Shown: positions 12,259-24,007, numbered from the stretch's first letter. The stretch: 64,000 bases of DNA from Phellopilus nigrolimitatus (GCA_021029095.1 JAJOHG010000052.1:1-64000); one strand, 5' to 3'. Notes: generated from the sequence alone by a model not told the origin. Numbers and translations are program-made.

Positions 12259-13206
12259 TCACATAATGTAGGGGATAAACATCCATGGAACTCTCTTCCG
12301 ATATTCCTTCCATTCTGCTCCAAACCTATCTTGGAGCGTTTTATCTTCACGAGACGCTCTTGAGTATAGAAACATCTGCTCAGACAACGCAAACGCCATG
12401 TACATGGCGACGAGAACCTTCGCACTGTCGAAGAGAACACCGCCGATCAGGTCGCTGGCAGGCTGAGTCATCCTGAGACACAAAGTCCATGGCACAGCTC
12501 CAGCTATTCGCACCCAGCCACCGGAAGACAGCAACATTCCCTGAGCGCCGGCCCGTACGAGAAATATCCCGACGTATCCGGGATGGCGGACGATAGAATA
12601 CGGTCCATTAGTTACCAGCGCGTGACCGCTGAGCGTGGTGTGCGTGAACGTAAAATGCCTTCCCAGTGTATCGAAACAAGCCTTGCGAATAGCCCAACCG
12701 AGGATGACGCTGGTTGTGCCAAGGACGAAAGACATTGTAAGCGGAGAAATAAGGACTCGGGGAGAACTGTCTGCAAAACCGGAGAAGTCATGATTGGGAA
12801 GCAGAACTGGGAGGAGGGTCGAAGACAGCCGCGAGGAAGGAAATATTGACATGAGTCGACTGGCTCCTTCGACCAATGTGACGGCCCACACAGAGTACTG
12901 ATAATACACGTCGTTATGGGTGCTGGAATCTAAAAGCAAATCACTCCTCACCTTGGAAAAGCGCAACCACGCCGAGGGCAACCACAGTGGAACTTCGTCA
13001 TGAAGAATATTCTCCTGAGGTGAGTCTCCGTCACCTCCCCCTGAAGATTTATTATTGTTTTCATCCTCGATACCATCCTTTCGCCCTTTCTTCAAAACGT
13101 TTGAAGCATCCTTCGCAGCTGGTGGTGGAGTACAAGCGGCGCGGTGTGCAGCGCTAGCAGCAACCAAAATAACTAGACGAAAGAGGCTCTGAAGTCTTGG
13201 ATCCAT
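12259..13206 (-). CDS. Isoprenylcysteine carboxyl methyltransferase-like (copy 2)
   Basis: A single open frame of 315 residues related to copy 1 along its whole C-terminal half: FDTLGRHFTFTHTTLSGH, NGPYSIVRHPGYVGIFLVR and EDKTLQDRFGAEWKEYRKRVPWMFIPY. It thus carries the RHPxYxG and RVPW motifs of prenylcysteine methyltransferases. It begins with a hydrophobic, signal-like segment (LFRLVILVAASAAHRAA), then a hydrophilic insert of about 50 residues rich in Asn, Gly, Asp and Ser that copy 1 lacks. Where copy 1 has a 67-nt intron this gene reads through (VRSDLLLDSSTHNDVYYQYSVWAVTLVEGA), so intron loss, or an unspliced in-frame intron, is possible. The tandem layout indicates local duplication followed by clear divergence. 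Confidence 0.87.
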   Translation of the reverse strand: MDPRLQSLFRLVILVAASAAHRAACTPPPAAKDASNVLKKGRKDGIEDENNNKSSGGGDGDSPQENILHDEVPLWLPSAWLRFSKVRSDLLLDSSTHNDVYYQYSVWAVTLVEGASRLMSIFPSSRLSSTLLPVLLPNHDFSGFADSSPRVLISPLTMSFVLGTTSVILGWAIRKACFDTLGRHFTFTHTTLSGHALVTNGPYSIVRHPGYVGIFLVRAGAQGMLLSSGGWVRIAGAVPWTLCLRMTQPASDLIGGVLFDSAKVLVAMYMAFALSEQMFLYSRASREDKTLQDRFGAEWKEYRKRVPWMFIPYIM

Positions 13207-13862
13207 GGATTTCGATGCAGCTTTTGCAGAAAGGAGATGCTTGAGATGTTGGAATTTGTGCGAACCCTCAAAAACTGTTTCGGGGTAACGGACATATTGG
13301 GTAGATTAGTAAGCAAGTAGCATATAGGCTGACGGTCTGTATCTTGCAATCTATCACGTTTGCCCACGGCCCACCACCGCCAACGGGTCAAACGGACTCC
13401 ACTGTGCGCGACTGCTGGCGACCTCGCCCCTCGTATTTCAACATGAGAGTCGGAATCAGCCCGGCTACAAGACTGACAAGTGGGCAAAAGCATCTCTACG
13501 AATGACTGCAGTGAGCCTCATGCCATTTCGTGATGAACTTTCTATGATTTGAAATCCGACAAGCGAGAAATGGTGATTCAGCTGGCACGGCGATCAACAT
13601 CGCGCTTGTGATTACATAACTCCTCTCCTGCTCTCATCATGGAAAAAGCCATGAGATCCGTCTTGCAATTTAATACGCTGTCTACTCTAACCAATCTCTT
13701 GATGGAAATGTGGAAGCTGGGTTTCATTGAGGACCTGATAGATTGCGGAAAGCTCACGGCCCGGTACTTTCGGTGTGTGTTTCGCCCTTTTTGTGCGACC
13801 GCAGTAGCAAATTGACATCTTTCCTGACATGACCGATACGATGGCATGAAAGAATTTTCGGA
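13207..13862. other. Intergenic region between divergent genes
   Basis: No supported gene. It should contain the promoters of the minus-strand ICMT-like copy 2 and the plus-strand F-box gene, and possibly an unrecognised first exon of the latter. Confidence 0.35.
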
Positions 13863-15742
13863 ATTGAAGAAGCCCTTTTTAAAGATGATCTTGATGAAAC
13901 TGCAAACTACCAGCTCCTCGTTGATGGCCTGGAGGAAGCGCGGTCTACACTCCGAAACCTATCCAAGGGCGCAAATGCTCTCCTAGATGTATACAAGCCC
14001 AGGACTCGTGCCAGGCTGGCCGCCCAGGAAAGCATTACCTTCGAGAATCCAGTCGGAATTATGGACCTGCCTGATGAGATCCTTGGGGACATATTCGAAG
14101 CCGTTTTCGATATGGACAGAGGGTTCTCGCAGCCGGATGTCAGAAAGACCAGCATGCGTGTTTCGCACGTCTGCGGTCGATTCCGGCTCATCGCGCTCGG
14201 TCTGCCACACCTATGGAGTGCCGTATCGTCCTATTTCCACCCAGATTTGCTCGACACATGCTTAACTCGGAGCAAAAATGCGAGGCTGGACGTATACATG
14301 AATATGGAAACTAGCTTTATCAGGTATTCAAAACTTGACTTTGATGACTTCCTGCGCGCTGTCGTTCTGCATTCCAACCGCTGGCAGAAACTGAAAATTG
14401 CTACCTGTTCTGCGGAGGCCCGAAAAAGTTCTTCCCCCCAAATTCATGCGCTGCGCGATGTTTTAGACTTGCAGAGTCTGGAGGTCCTGATTATGCAGTG
14501 CTTTAACCCGAATGACCAAGACGATGTTGTCGATGTAATTGGAGAGGAATGCGCGCACTTTTACAGATCATGGAACATGCCTAATCTACGCAACCTGACC
14601 GCCAGTAATTCCTTAGAGGTGCTCCATCATTTCGCTGCTCTGCCCGCTTCGACATCAATGTTGACATCGTGCAAGCTTATCTTCGGCATGTGTCTTCAAG
14701 ATGAACCGGTTTTAGACGCGCTCTTGGCCTTCTTGCGTCAATCGCCTTTATTGGAGGAAGTTAACCTCAAGTTCTACCCAGATTCTCTCGTGCCCGACGA
14801 CCGGGGCGGTCGAATCGAGCTGCGCAATCTCAAAACTCTGCTCATGTCTTTCGAGAGCGTCGCGTCGAACGACACAGACGGTCCTTTTGCGATCGAAGGC
14901 TTCATGCGCAAGCCGGATCTTCCTTCCCTTTCGGAGCTGCGCGTCAGCTTTTCGGACTGTTCGGAGGACCTGTTCGAATCCTGGCTCAGCTCCATTTTCG
15001 TCGAAGAGTCGTACCCTTTGCTTGAGGAGCTAGAGATCCAGAATTACATAGGACATGGAACATTTAACGGCGTGTACGAGAACGTGGGGCTTTTTGAGCG
15101 TGCGCCGAACCTGCGCCACCTTTCCCTCCTGACTCCGACCATTCCGTTGCGCGTCAGGGAAGCCCGATCGGAGGACGGGCGGCTCAAGGAAGTCATTCTT
15201 CCGCACTTGCGATCGCTCCGTGTAATGTCGCCCAATCATCCTCTGGTCGACAATGACTCGATTGAAAATCTTGTCTCCGGCGTGATGAACAGTGCTGAGC
15301 GGGCAGAGTTTGAGGGTGTGGAGGTCGTTCAATGGTCTGCCTGGAATCCGATGTGGTCGAGAAGACCGGTGCCAGCTGATAAAATCAAAACTGTCCCACA
15401 TTTTCTTTCGAAACTGGTATGTGTTGTACCATTTTATGCTTTCATGTACTTCAGTTGATGTCGTCTCCCTCAAGCAATCGCGTTTCCTTACCCTCAATTG
15501 ACGATTCAATAGTATTGCTGAATCGCTGTTTGGCGTCTTCATCGACAGTGCGTCTACAAGAGGAATATCGAGCTTCTACTATCTATGTGTATGTGTCGTC
15601 ACGAAAAGCATTCGTATCCATTCATATTTGCAATGGCGGAGAGCATTTGACTTCTGCGAGTGTGTCGCGGGAGCTCTGCGTAAGGCCGAGATGCCGATTT
15701 CAATGTGGACTGGGGATAAGCTTACATAAGGAAGAAATGTAG
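13863..15742 (+). CDS. F-box protein with LRR-like C-terminus
   Basis: Agaricomycete F-box-like protein, expected substrate receptor of an SCF ubiquitin ligase. The F-box core is MDLPDEILGDIFEAVFDMD starting at ATG 14061, continuing VRKTSMRVSHVCGRFRLIALGLPHLWS. The same frame is open and coding-like upstream to 13863 (DGLEEARSTLRNLSKGAN, RARLAAQESITFENPVGI), as is usual ahead of the F-box in this family, but it holds no ATG before the stop at 13830. The true start is therefore either 14061 or in an upstream exon. The body has leucine-rich spacing (LESWLSS-type repeats, ERAPNLRHLSLLTP). Unspliced, the frame stops at 15458. A 38-nt intron at 15417-15454 would extend it to 15742, giving the conserved-looking tail RLQEEYRASTIYVYVSSRKAF. 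Confidence 0.78.
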
Positions 15743-15898
15743 TATCGACGTCATGGTGTGGTCATTCTACATACTTAAGGCCAAACTCGACGAACAGCAC
15801 CCAACCAAATTCTTGCGATTTACTACCATCCACTACTCGCTCTCGTCGACTATAGTCGAATATCACTCTTCTACACCGACATAACCTCATAAACCATC

Positions 15899-16253
15899 AT
15901 GGCCAGCCGTGTTGGGACGAAAGGCGTGGTAAGTTCATATCTTACATACTTTGAAGAACTCCAGCTGACCTTCGTTTCTGTGGATGTAACAGGCTATTGC
16001 ATGCCTGGCTGGTATGGCGATTGCAGGAGCTGGGATGGCGTCGGCGCAGCCGAAGACGAAGTCTGAGCAGCAACAAAAGACAGTGAACGGTGAGCAGCTA
16101 GTCCCACTTACACCGTCGTGGCGGGGCCTTACACGGTGGCATACAGGTCAGAGCGAGCAGAGCAGGTCGGGTATGAAGGAGGTTGAGCCCTCCATGAGCT
16201 CATTGGACGTGCGTAAAGCCGTACAAGGAAAGTCGCCTTCGGACAAATACTAG
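15899..16253 (+). CDS. Small two-exon protein, 96 residues, unknown
   Basis: Exon 1 is 15899-15928 (MASRVGTKGV) and exon 2 is 15993-16253; the intron is GTAAGT...ACAG in phase 0. The short N-terminal part carries one hydrophobic segment (VAIACLAGMAIAGAGMASA), and the rest is hydrophilic (LVPLTPSWRGLTRWHTGQ, then a Ser/Lys-rich end). It could be a small mitochondrial or membrane-tethered protein; I do not recognise the family. Support comes from clean splice sites, phase and an ATG close after the upstream gene. A second possible intron at 16090-16146 (GTGAGC...ACAG) cannot be excluded. Confidence 0.55.
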
Positions 16254-16633
16254 TTTGCTGGAGGACATCTTTCGAGTAACGGAGGGAAGACTGGATCGAA
16301 TCGACACAAGTGTACGATATGTACGATTTCTGGGAGTATGGCGCCATTCTTCACTGTATAGCATTAAAGAATCATTATTTATGAATGTTTTTGTGGTTGG
16401 CTGTTCAAATTATCGAAATTTCTACCGGTTCCGTGCTTGAGCAGTCACAACGCGAGAACCTGTCGATCATGACGAGAGTGTCCATCTTCGGGAATGTGTA
16501 AATTGTTTGCTGCTTGATTCTGTATCATCCAGTGAGGGCCAAAATAACTGTCGAGAGGTTGCGAATCTCCCATCTAGACGTTACTGACAGTATTCATCAC
16601 CCGACAATTATTGATGCCAGTGATTGTGATCTC

Positions 16634-17298
16634 CTACAGTATACTACACCTCCTTTAGACACCACTAGTCCTTTAGACACCCCACATTTTCTCCGTCAAT
16701 TCTTAGTATTTTGGCCTAAAATTTTTACTATGCATTGCAATAGGTGTACCATATATGCATATAAATTATGAGAGAAAAAAATGCATTTGTTCATCCTCAA
16801 GGGTTGAAACAGTACCAAAATTTGCATTTATCAGTAATGATGCAATCAATGTCTGCAAGTCTTAATTCTTTGAAAACCCGGTTTGCTTATATATCTATAT
16901 GATAATATGTAGTACAATGCACATTTTATTTTCGCTTTTCAAGCTTGGAGATTGGAGGCCAACAGCATTAACGGTAGGCAAAATACTGTGCAATGGGTGT
17001 CTGAGCGTGACACTTGCAAATCTTCTACGTCTCTGGCACACGCTTCTTGACACTTCTTTGGCGCGTCTGTGATGGTGTCACGAGGTGTCTAAAGGACCTG
17101 TATTCGTGACAAAAGCCTTGTTTTCGCAGAACAATTTTATTATTTCTTTCTGTCCACAGAATCTCTTTAAATTTTCATACAGTACTCTCAGTATAGCTAG
17201 CAATCGGTCTACAAAATTTAATCAACAAAAATTAGTGTTGTGTGGCAAAAAGGCCGAAAATACGATTGGGTGTCTAAAGGAGGTGTAGTATACTGTAG
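16634..17298. mobile_element. MITE, 30-bp perfect TIRs, TA target site
   Basis: Terminal inverted repeats of 30 bp match perfectly between 16634-16663 and 17269-17298 (outer sequence CTACAGTATACTACACCTCC). TA dinucleotides at 16635-16636 and 17296-17297 fit a Tc1/mariner/pogo-type TA duplication, making the element proper about 660 bp starting CAGTATAC. The motif TCCTTTAGACACC occurs four times: 16651-16663 and 16669-16681 at the left, and inverted at 17084-17096 and 17269-17281 at the right, so each end carries two copies. No transposase frame is present; the interior is AT-rich. It is therefore a non-autonomous element needing a source transposase elsewhere. Confidence 0.85.
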
Positions 17299-17778
17299 TA
17301 TTTGCCTTTTGTTTTATTCCTTTCGGCTCAGCGATGTGTTGCTGCCAGGGGTTGAAAATAATATTGAAAGAAGCAGAAAAGTCGTGTTTCGCTGTTTGAG
17401 TCGAAGGTCGAATCGAAGCACACAAGTTTCTGGAAAGGCAGGCGGCGCATGTCGATCCCCGATATGCCCGAAGCACGTGGCGCGGCGGTGCGCGTTTCGC
17501 GCTGCATCAGACAGGTCGGTCAATGGTAGTCCACCATCAGCTCTCACTGCTGCCAATCACATCAGTAAACGTCCAGTTCAAAAGGTGTTGACCGCCTCAA
17601 GTCCTCCGGTACTTCCACTCCTTTGTTCTCCCCCTTCAATCAAGTTGCTTCACGACGACAAAGGCCTTGTTGAACAAGCTCATTGTACTCCGGCCTGAAT
17701 AACAGCCAGAGCGGAACGTTTCGTTTTCTGCATTCTTCTCCTCCTTCCAACGGCATCACTCGACGTCCTGTAAGAGAT
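17299..17778. other. Intergenic, upstream of membrane-protein gene
   Basis: No supported gene. The frame at 17240-17698 begins inside the MITE terminus and has no recognisable domain, so I treat it as chance. The 3' part is presumably the promoter of the gene starting at 17779. Confidence 0.35.
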
Positions 17779-18751
17779 ATGTTCTGTTCCGACGCCAACA
17801 GGTTTGCGTTGCCAGTGAGTCTGACTTGTTGACTCGTTCGAGTTTCATATCGTTCTCTAACACTGTGCTCCAGTATTCACCCTCGACATGCGCCCTCGAT
17901 GCATCCATCACGCCCATGCCATCCATCCTTCTCCTCGCCTTCTTCCTCATCTACGTCCCCCTCAAACTGCGCGCCAGGCGCACGCTCGTGGTCCCCTCTC
18001 CGTACAGCGCATACAAATACGGACCACCGCAGGACGCGAACGCAGCACGCGCCACATGGAACAAAAAATGGGTGCACTACACCTACCTCGCGCTCGCCGT
18101 GTGCCTGCTCGCGCTGCGCGTGCTCGAGGTCGCGCGACTCGTCGCGGCACGCATGGGCGTCGCGCTCCTGCCGATAGGGCTCGTCGCGAACGTGCTCGCG
18201 ATCGCGATGCTGTCGTACGGCGGGCTGGGCCTCGGCATGGGCCGAGCGCGGAGCCTCGAGATATCTATTGTACGTATAAAGAAAACCGGAAAACATTCGC
18301 ATTTCCAGCGGCACTAGAGCGCGTTGTTCTCCCTTGTGTATTTATAAATTATTCAACAGAGTCTCACCGCGTACTGGGCGCTCTCTACCATCCTCGAGGC
18401 CGTGAAAGTTGCGCGCTTGGTGATTTACGAGCAGCTCAACCCCGCGAAGGGCACGGCCTACCCTTCTTCCGACTGGCTCTTGGATAATGGGTGCATGGTT
18501 AGTGCTCATCCCCTTCCCTTCAATCTATTTTATCCAGTGGAATTCTATTTACCGCTCAAACTTCCGACTGATTTTTTAAAATCTAAACCTTCTTTGTAAA
18601 GCTTGGCCTCTTGGTAGTCTTCCTTCTTGTCGAAGGCGCGTATTCCGCGCTCCTTTGGAGGTCGACGGTGCTCGCCGAGGCTGGGCGGGGCGGCGCACTC
18701 AGGGAGATGCAGATCAGCAAGCCGAAGCTTGTCCCGGAATTATTTGTCTAG
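17779..18751 (+). CDS. Multi-pass membrane protein resembling an ABCC TMD0 region
   Basis: Four exons, all joined in phase 0: 17779-17814, 17874-18269, 18360-18497 and 18602-18751, giving 239 residues from MFCSDANRFALP to LVPELFV. About five hydrophobic helices are visible: ILLLAFFLIYVPLKL, YTYLALAVCLLALRVLEVARL, ALLPIGLVANVLAIAML, YWALSTILEAVKVARLV and LGLLVVFLLVEGAYSALLW. Size, helix number and short loops recall the N-terminal TMD0 of ABCC transporters, but no transporter core follows. Exon 2 is extremely GC-rich and reads open in three frames, so frame choice rests on splice continuity. Function unknown; likely an endomembrane protein. Confidence 0.68.
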
Positions 18752-19121
18752 GCCACTTTTTCTGCTGGACCTCTTCTCTTTTATGTTTTGTTTTGCGGAC
18801 TTACAGACTACGTGACATCACTGTACTTTACTGATTTCTAAGTGTATATTGTATAATGCATTACTGCGTTTAGTCAGACACCAGTTGAAGCAAGCCAGGT
18901 TCAGTCCCCCGAGGGTTTACAGCTGAATTTTCATAGTAAGGTGAGGATTTCACCTTTGCGAGTCAACTGATGCAAGAAATATGGCCTGTGTATTGTAACA
19001 GTTGATAAAACAACAAGAATGGATGACAGGTTTGAGCCACACAACATAGTAAATTGCTACCATCATCAAACTCAAAAACGATACAAACCAGTGGAAACCA
19101 TGCCGGATCAGAGCGCTTGTT
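18752..19121. other. Convergent intergenic spacer; part of a duplicated block
   Basis: Contains the 3' regions of the membrane-protein gene (+) and P450 copy 1 (-). Its right part (about 19000-19121) is clearly similar to 23880-24007 downstream of P450 copy 2, so the duplication unit extends about 120 bases beyond the stop codon. Confidence 0.6.
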
Positions 19122-21413
19122 TTAATTTCTCGACGTCAACACAACAGGCAATCTGCCATTCTTCATAGTGAACCAGTCCTCCAGCTTCGTCTCCCATTCG
19201 CGCGGGTCGTAGCCGCTGGCAAACCGGACTTCGAAGCGCTGGATAATTAGCGAAACGACCATGCGCAACTCTGTAAGCGCGAGGTTACGCCCTGCACAGA
19301 TCTCGGGGCCGTACGAAAAGGGAATGAACGCCACCGTGTTCACGATCACCCCCGGGTCATCCGACTTCGAGTTCATCGCTATCTCGATGGCTTGTTTTCC
19401 CGCGCGCTTCGCGGCGTTCTGACGCAACCAGCGCTCCGGCCAAAATGCATCGGGCGAAGGATGGAAGTAGCGTGGGTCGCGGTGAAGAACGTATGGTGGA
19501 ACGATAACAGCAGTGCCCTCTGGAAAGAACCTGTTTACAGCACACATATAAGTACATGGACCATTGAGCATGGTGTGCGTTCACACCTATCTCCTACCCA
19601 TTTCCCTCCACTTCCAGCTTCTGGAGCACGTTGTATGTAGGTGGCCACTGCCGGCTGGAGGCGCAACGTTTCGTTACTTCCGCGATACTTGTCAGTAAGG
19701 GTCCAGCGATTTATTAATAGGCAAGAGACTCACATAACCGCGTTCAGGAATGGCATTTCAGTGAGCTTTGTGGCGTCGAAAGGATCGCCCTCACCAGGCG
19801 GGAAACCCGCGTCTACTTCCTTCTGAAGTCGATTATAGTCGTCTGGATGTGTAAGTAAATAGTAGAAGATACCGCCGAGCGTGGTAGAGGTCGTATCAGA
19901 GCCGGCGACGATAGCAAGCTCGCCATTCGAGAGGATCTCTGCTTCAGTGGGTCGGGTCTTCTCGACGCCGTCTTCATCACCCTGCACGTCCGGACATAAG
20001 CGTACCAATTTTCATGTGATTCAAGTTAATCTTTAAAAAGGCGAAGCTTACGAGATGGAAAAATAAGTCTTTCAATAGGGAACCGTTCTTCCGACGCATC
20101 CTCGCTTTTTCAAAGGAAAATTCGCGGAAACTGTTAACATTCTTTGTGACGCCAGGGATCTTAAAAAGGAGATGTGATAGCCACGAAAGATGCTGCACGA
20201 TTGCGACAGATCTGAAGATGATGATGAGCTGCATGTTTCCAAATTATCGAAATACGACATACTCTAATGAAGCTTGCAACGTCGTAAATACTCCTTCATT
20301 ATCTCCGCCATTGTGCATGAGCTCAAACCCGCCCCCAAAGCTGCAGGAATAAAGGGGATTCATTAAAGCTCTGGCAGCTTGAAAAAGTCGCCATCCTTAC
20401 GCCATGTCGCCCATGAAATCCACCCTGTCGTGAAATAGTCATTACCCAAGTTTAATACTCGAGATCAAAAACTTACGCAAAGAAAGAAAACCACGATGCT
20501 AAGTCGACTCCGGTCTTACGCTTCTCCAATTCTCCTACAAGCTGCAGAGCACGCCGCACTACAAGTGGCTCGTATCCCTTGACTCCTGCTGTATTGAACG
20601 CACGATTCCACGGCTTTCGGCGCCGTACATGCTCGTGCGTGGTACGAATTGCAATGAGTGATGGTGTATCATCAGGAGGGAAACGAGCAGACCACACTAA
20701 ATCCATGTGGGTCACAGAGTCAGAATGATAAATATAATTCGGAATTCTAGCGGAAATATGCTACTCACTCGGTCCTTTCGTCATGCCGTTCACTCCTAGA
20801 ATATCTGGAATCGCACTCGCATCTGCTATCGAAAGTTCATTCGGTCCTAGATGTTGGGGTTTCAGAAGAATCTTTTGTAAACATCGGGCTGAAAGAAAAT
20901 GGAATGAAGCACGTCCACTCACCAGTACGGACGTATGGTCCATATCGATCATGAAGCTGTTTGTGATAAATGTGATTTGTTCCTTTTGCCATCATCCATG
21001 CGGCCCAGAGCTTCGAAATTTTCGCAAGCACCGGGCCTGGGTATTGTGCAAGCGGGTGCCATGGAGAAAGGCGATAGACAACTATGCTTGTAGCCAACGC
21101 TGAATAGAACAAGGCAAACGAGCTTAGACGTGCAACGAAGACAGACTCGAAGTGTTCGACAAAGAAGAGCGCAGGAAGGGCGGGAGCAAAAACGAGCAGG
21201 AGAAAGTTAGCAAAGAGATGAAGCGCATTGATCTCGTATCGCTTATAGACTGCATGTATGACCTGCAATTATAGTGCGCGAGATTAGCGATTAGTTAGGA
21301 GAAGATGAGAACTCAATACTCGCCAGAGCACACGCGACGTCCAGAAGAACTGCGTCAAGAAGTCGGAGGTGTGGCAAGTCGAACGCAGGGAGCGCTGTGC
21401 TAGTCACTGGCAT
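19122..21413 (-). CDS. Cytochrome P450 monooxygenase, copy 1
   Basis: Microsomal P450 of the kind often annotated as high-nitrogen-upregulated P450 in Agaricomycetes. The ATG at 21413-21411 opens a short first exon (MPVTSTALPAFDLPH...LLLDVACAL), joined through a GC-AG intron at 21323-21263 to VIHAVYKRYEIN. Two hydrophobic helices then anchor the protein, followed by the hinge PWHPLAQYPGP. The I-helix motif is AGSDTT (about 19900), the K-helix ETLR is at 19672-19661, the PERW segment reads DAFWPERWL, and the heme loop is FSYGPEICAGR near 19305. The final residues are LPVVLTSRN. The heme loop has Ile before the Cys ligand, where copy 2 has Asn. About ten introns. Substrate unknown. Confidence 0.9.
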
Positions 21414-21489
21414 GCTGCCGGATCAATCTCTTTACCAAACTTGTCGGCGGCAGAGGAGGCAGCAAAATCCAAACGTTCTCTACTGCTTA

Positions 21490-21495
21490 TTTATA
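21490..21495 (-). promoter_or_regulatory. TATA box of P450 copy 1
   Basis: TATAAA on the minus strand, 77 bases upstream of the P450 copy 1 start codon. A similar box sits upstream of copy 2 (28403-28408), and the bases between box and ATG are recognisably related in the two copies despite a roughly 40-base length difference. Confidence 0.5.
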
Positions 21496-24007
21496 CCACC
21501 ATGGGTATACGGACAAACTCCATTCGACGGAAAGGCACGAGGCCGGAGCGGACAATAACGCCCTCCTTTTATACATGTATCTGCTTCTGACATGAATTCA
21601 ACTTTGAAATCAGTCAATAGTGACCACGTACTCCTATGCCGATCAACGATTCATCGGACCAACGTCAATCATGCTGATGCACCCCCTCAGCGAGAGTTTA
21701 CTTACAGGCACGCGGTCGGCCTAACATCACAAACAGGTCCCATGATATCCTTTTTTCACCTGCACGAGTCGTACTGCGTAAGCAACGCGACACGATCCCG
21801 CATCTCTGCTCGCGAGCGCGAGATTCTTGCCAGTACAACTTGCATAGCCGGCTGAAAACGATGACCGTGGCCAGTTCTCACGACCGGCGCAACGTTAGAG
21901 CTTGTTTGAGAGCCACCAGAAGCGGGCTCGTTTATAAACATCGAATTGGCTTCCCCATGAGAAACCAATATCCAGAAATTTTGCAGAGGAGTGCTGCCAT
22001 GAGAAATCAAGGGAAGGAAGAAAGAGTGTTGCCAACGAAGCTTGCCAACAGACATAGCCGCCGGAGCAATGGGGTAACGTGCAGTGCCGACGTGCAACAC
22101 CAGCGTCCGCGCAAGTCCATTCCGAATTTCAGCGATTTGTGTGCAGTGTGAGACAAGCGAAGGGATCGCGTCTAAATTGACCATGCGGCGGGACACGGTA
22201 TTTGGAGAGCGCGAATGGCGGACGAATGTCCGGGCAGCCGCACGGGTTCGCATCAGCTCAGGTCATAGTTATGACAGTTTCACCGGAATCAAAGTCGACT
22301 TACATAATGCTGCTATGATTCTGTCTGCGGAAGCAAATTCCGTCAACCGTCCATACACTCTGGCTAGTATGTTCAAATGCTAACCCCACACAGTCCGAAT
22401 CTTTTGCTATCTATCTAAAGATATACTACTTGAACAGGTTCTGTTGCCTTAATGGATGCGAATTTGCGCGCAGAAAAGGGGTCTCCAGCTTATGAATGTA
22501 CCTGTACGTTCACTTCGCAAGAGTTTTTGAAAAACATTGCTGGAACCACTAAGGCTCAATGAGCAGCCCCCATGTAAGTATGCGCAACGCTCCTTCATTT
22601 TCGGATAAAATACTGAGCACTCTGCATGTACTTCTGATATATGTTACCTTGACAGTTAAGCACTCTTAAGCACCTTATAACGTTCTTTGCTTTCACCGGC
22701 ATCGCGGGACTCATTCTCAATAACATGATCTTCTGACTCAATGGCAAATCATCAATATGTTTTTTTTTGGCTTTATGCTGGACTACCGTTGCGAGACGAG
22801 CTCTCTTAGATTTACAGATTTACCAAAATGGAATGCCAGTGGCCATTTGTTAGATTTCGGTTTACTTGGGTCCCGTCCGAAGACAGATGATAAGGAGGAT
22901 TTAGAGTTGCAGATCGACAAAAGATCGACATCACTCCCTAATCGGGATTGTTTGATTCCGGAGTATCTATACTTTCTTTTCCCTTTTTGTTTAATGAGTG
23001 TATAGGATTTGCTGTAGAGAATCCAGAGTACTTTTATTTTATTGTTGTAAAGAGATGATGCCGTGAGTCAAGATATCTTGATTCTGAGACGAATGTCACA
23101 GATATCGACTTCTTACAGCTGCTAGCAAAAATCATGGCAGTCGCGGGTCAGAATGAAACGAAATGGGTCGCCATTATAATTCGGACTAAGAGAGGTTTCG
23201 GTATGCTTAGAAAGGTCCCACAATCGCCTTTCCTTGAAACATTGCTTCAAAACCTTCAAGACAAGAAAACTCACACAACAAATACGCATTTAGAGACATC
23301 CAGAGGTTTAGCAGCATACAAATAATGTAATAAATGACAATATACCATGCCAATATATATGTAACTTAGGACTGGACAACAAACAAGAGGGCCTTGGGCG
23401 AGAACTTGTCAATCACTTTGATTGTACATTTTTCTCTTGCATCCGTACATGATGTGTATTTACTCTAGGTACCTTCTGGTGCATTTAGGCAGCACTGTGT
23501 TGGACAAAACAACGAAGATGCCGAGTCGGAGTATCCAACACGCGTTGAAATCTTGCTAAATCAGAATTGCAATGTAAGTTCATTTTATTCCAATCCCACC
23601 ATTACTTTTGCAAACAACTGTAAACCCTAGGGCACTTGAATAAATTACCGACAATCGTTTTTGCGAGCGGACTAAGCTCTGCAGCGAGCTTCAAAGCCGG
23701 CATGCCTGGTTATCCCGCAGTTGTTGTAAAAGGTAGGCATCTCCGTCTCAGGACTCATGAACACCTAATTGTGCGGTGGACCTGGCGGCACGATAATCCG
23801 AGGACGCAAGAAAGAAGAAACCGACTTTTCGGGGCGAGTCTACAGCATTTGAATTCGCACTCGTACTTCAAGAACGTATACGTAACAGTAAATAAAAGAA
23901 CAAGAATGATGAGAGGTCTGAGCCACATATCATACTAAATTGCTGCCATAATCAAACCCCCAAACGATACGAGCCAGTGGAAACCATGCCGAATCAGAGC
24001 GCTTGTT
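21496..24007. other. Gene-free spacer between the two P450 copies
   Basis: About 2.5 kb with no supported gene on either strand. Frames are short and AT-rich towards 22600-23600. There are no long inverted repeats that I could see. The last 130 bases belong to the block duplicated with the P450. Confidence 0.45.

Noticed and set aside
17877..18314. Minus-strand 145-codon frame
   Set aside because: Antisense of a very GC-rich exon; low-complexity Arg/Glu/His composition, no start context or domain.
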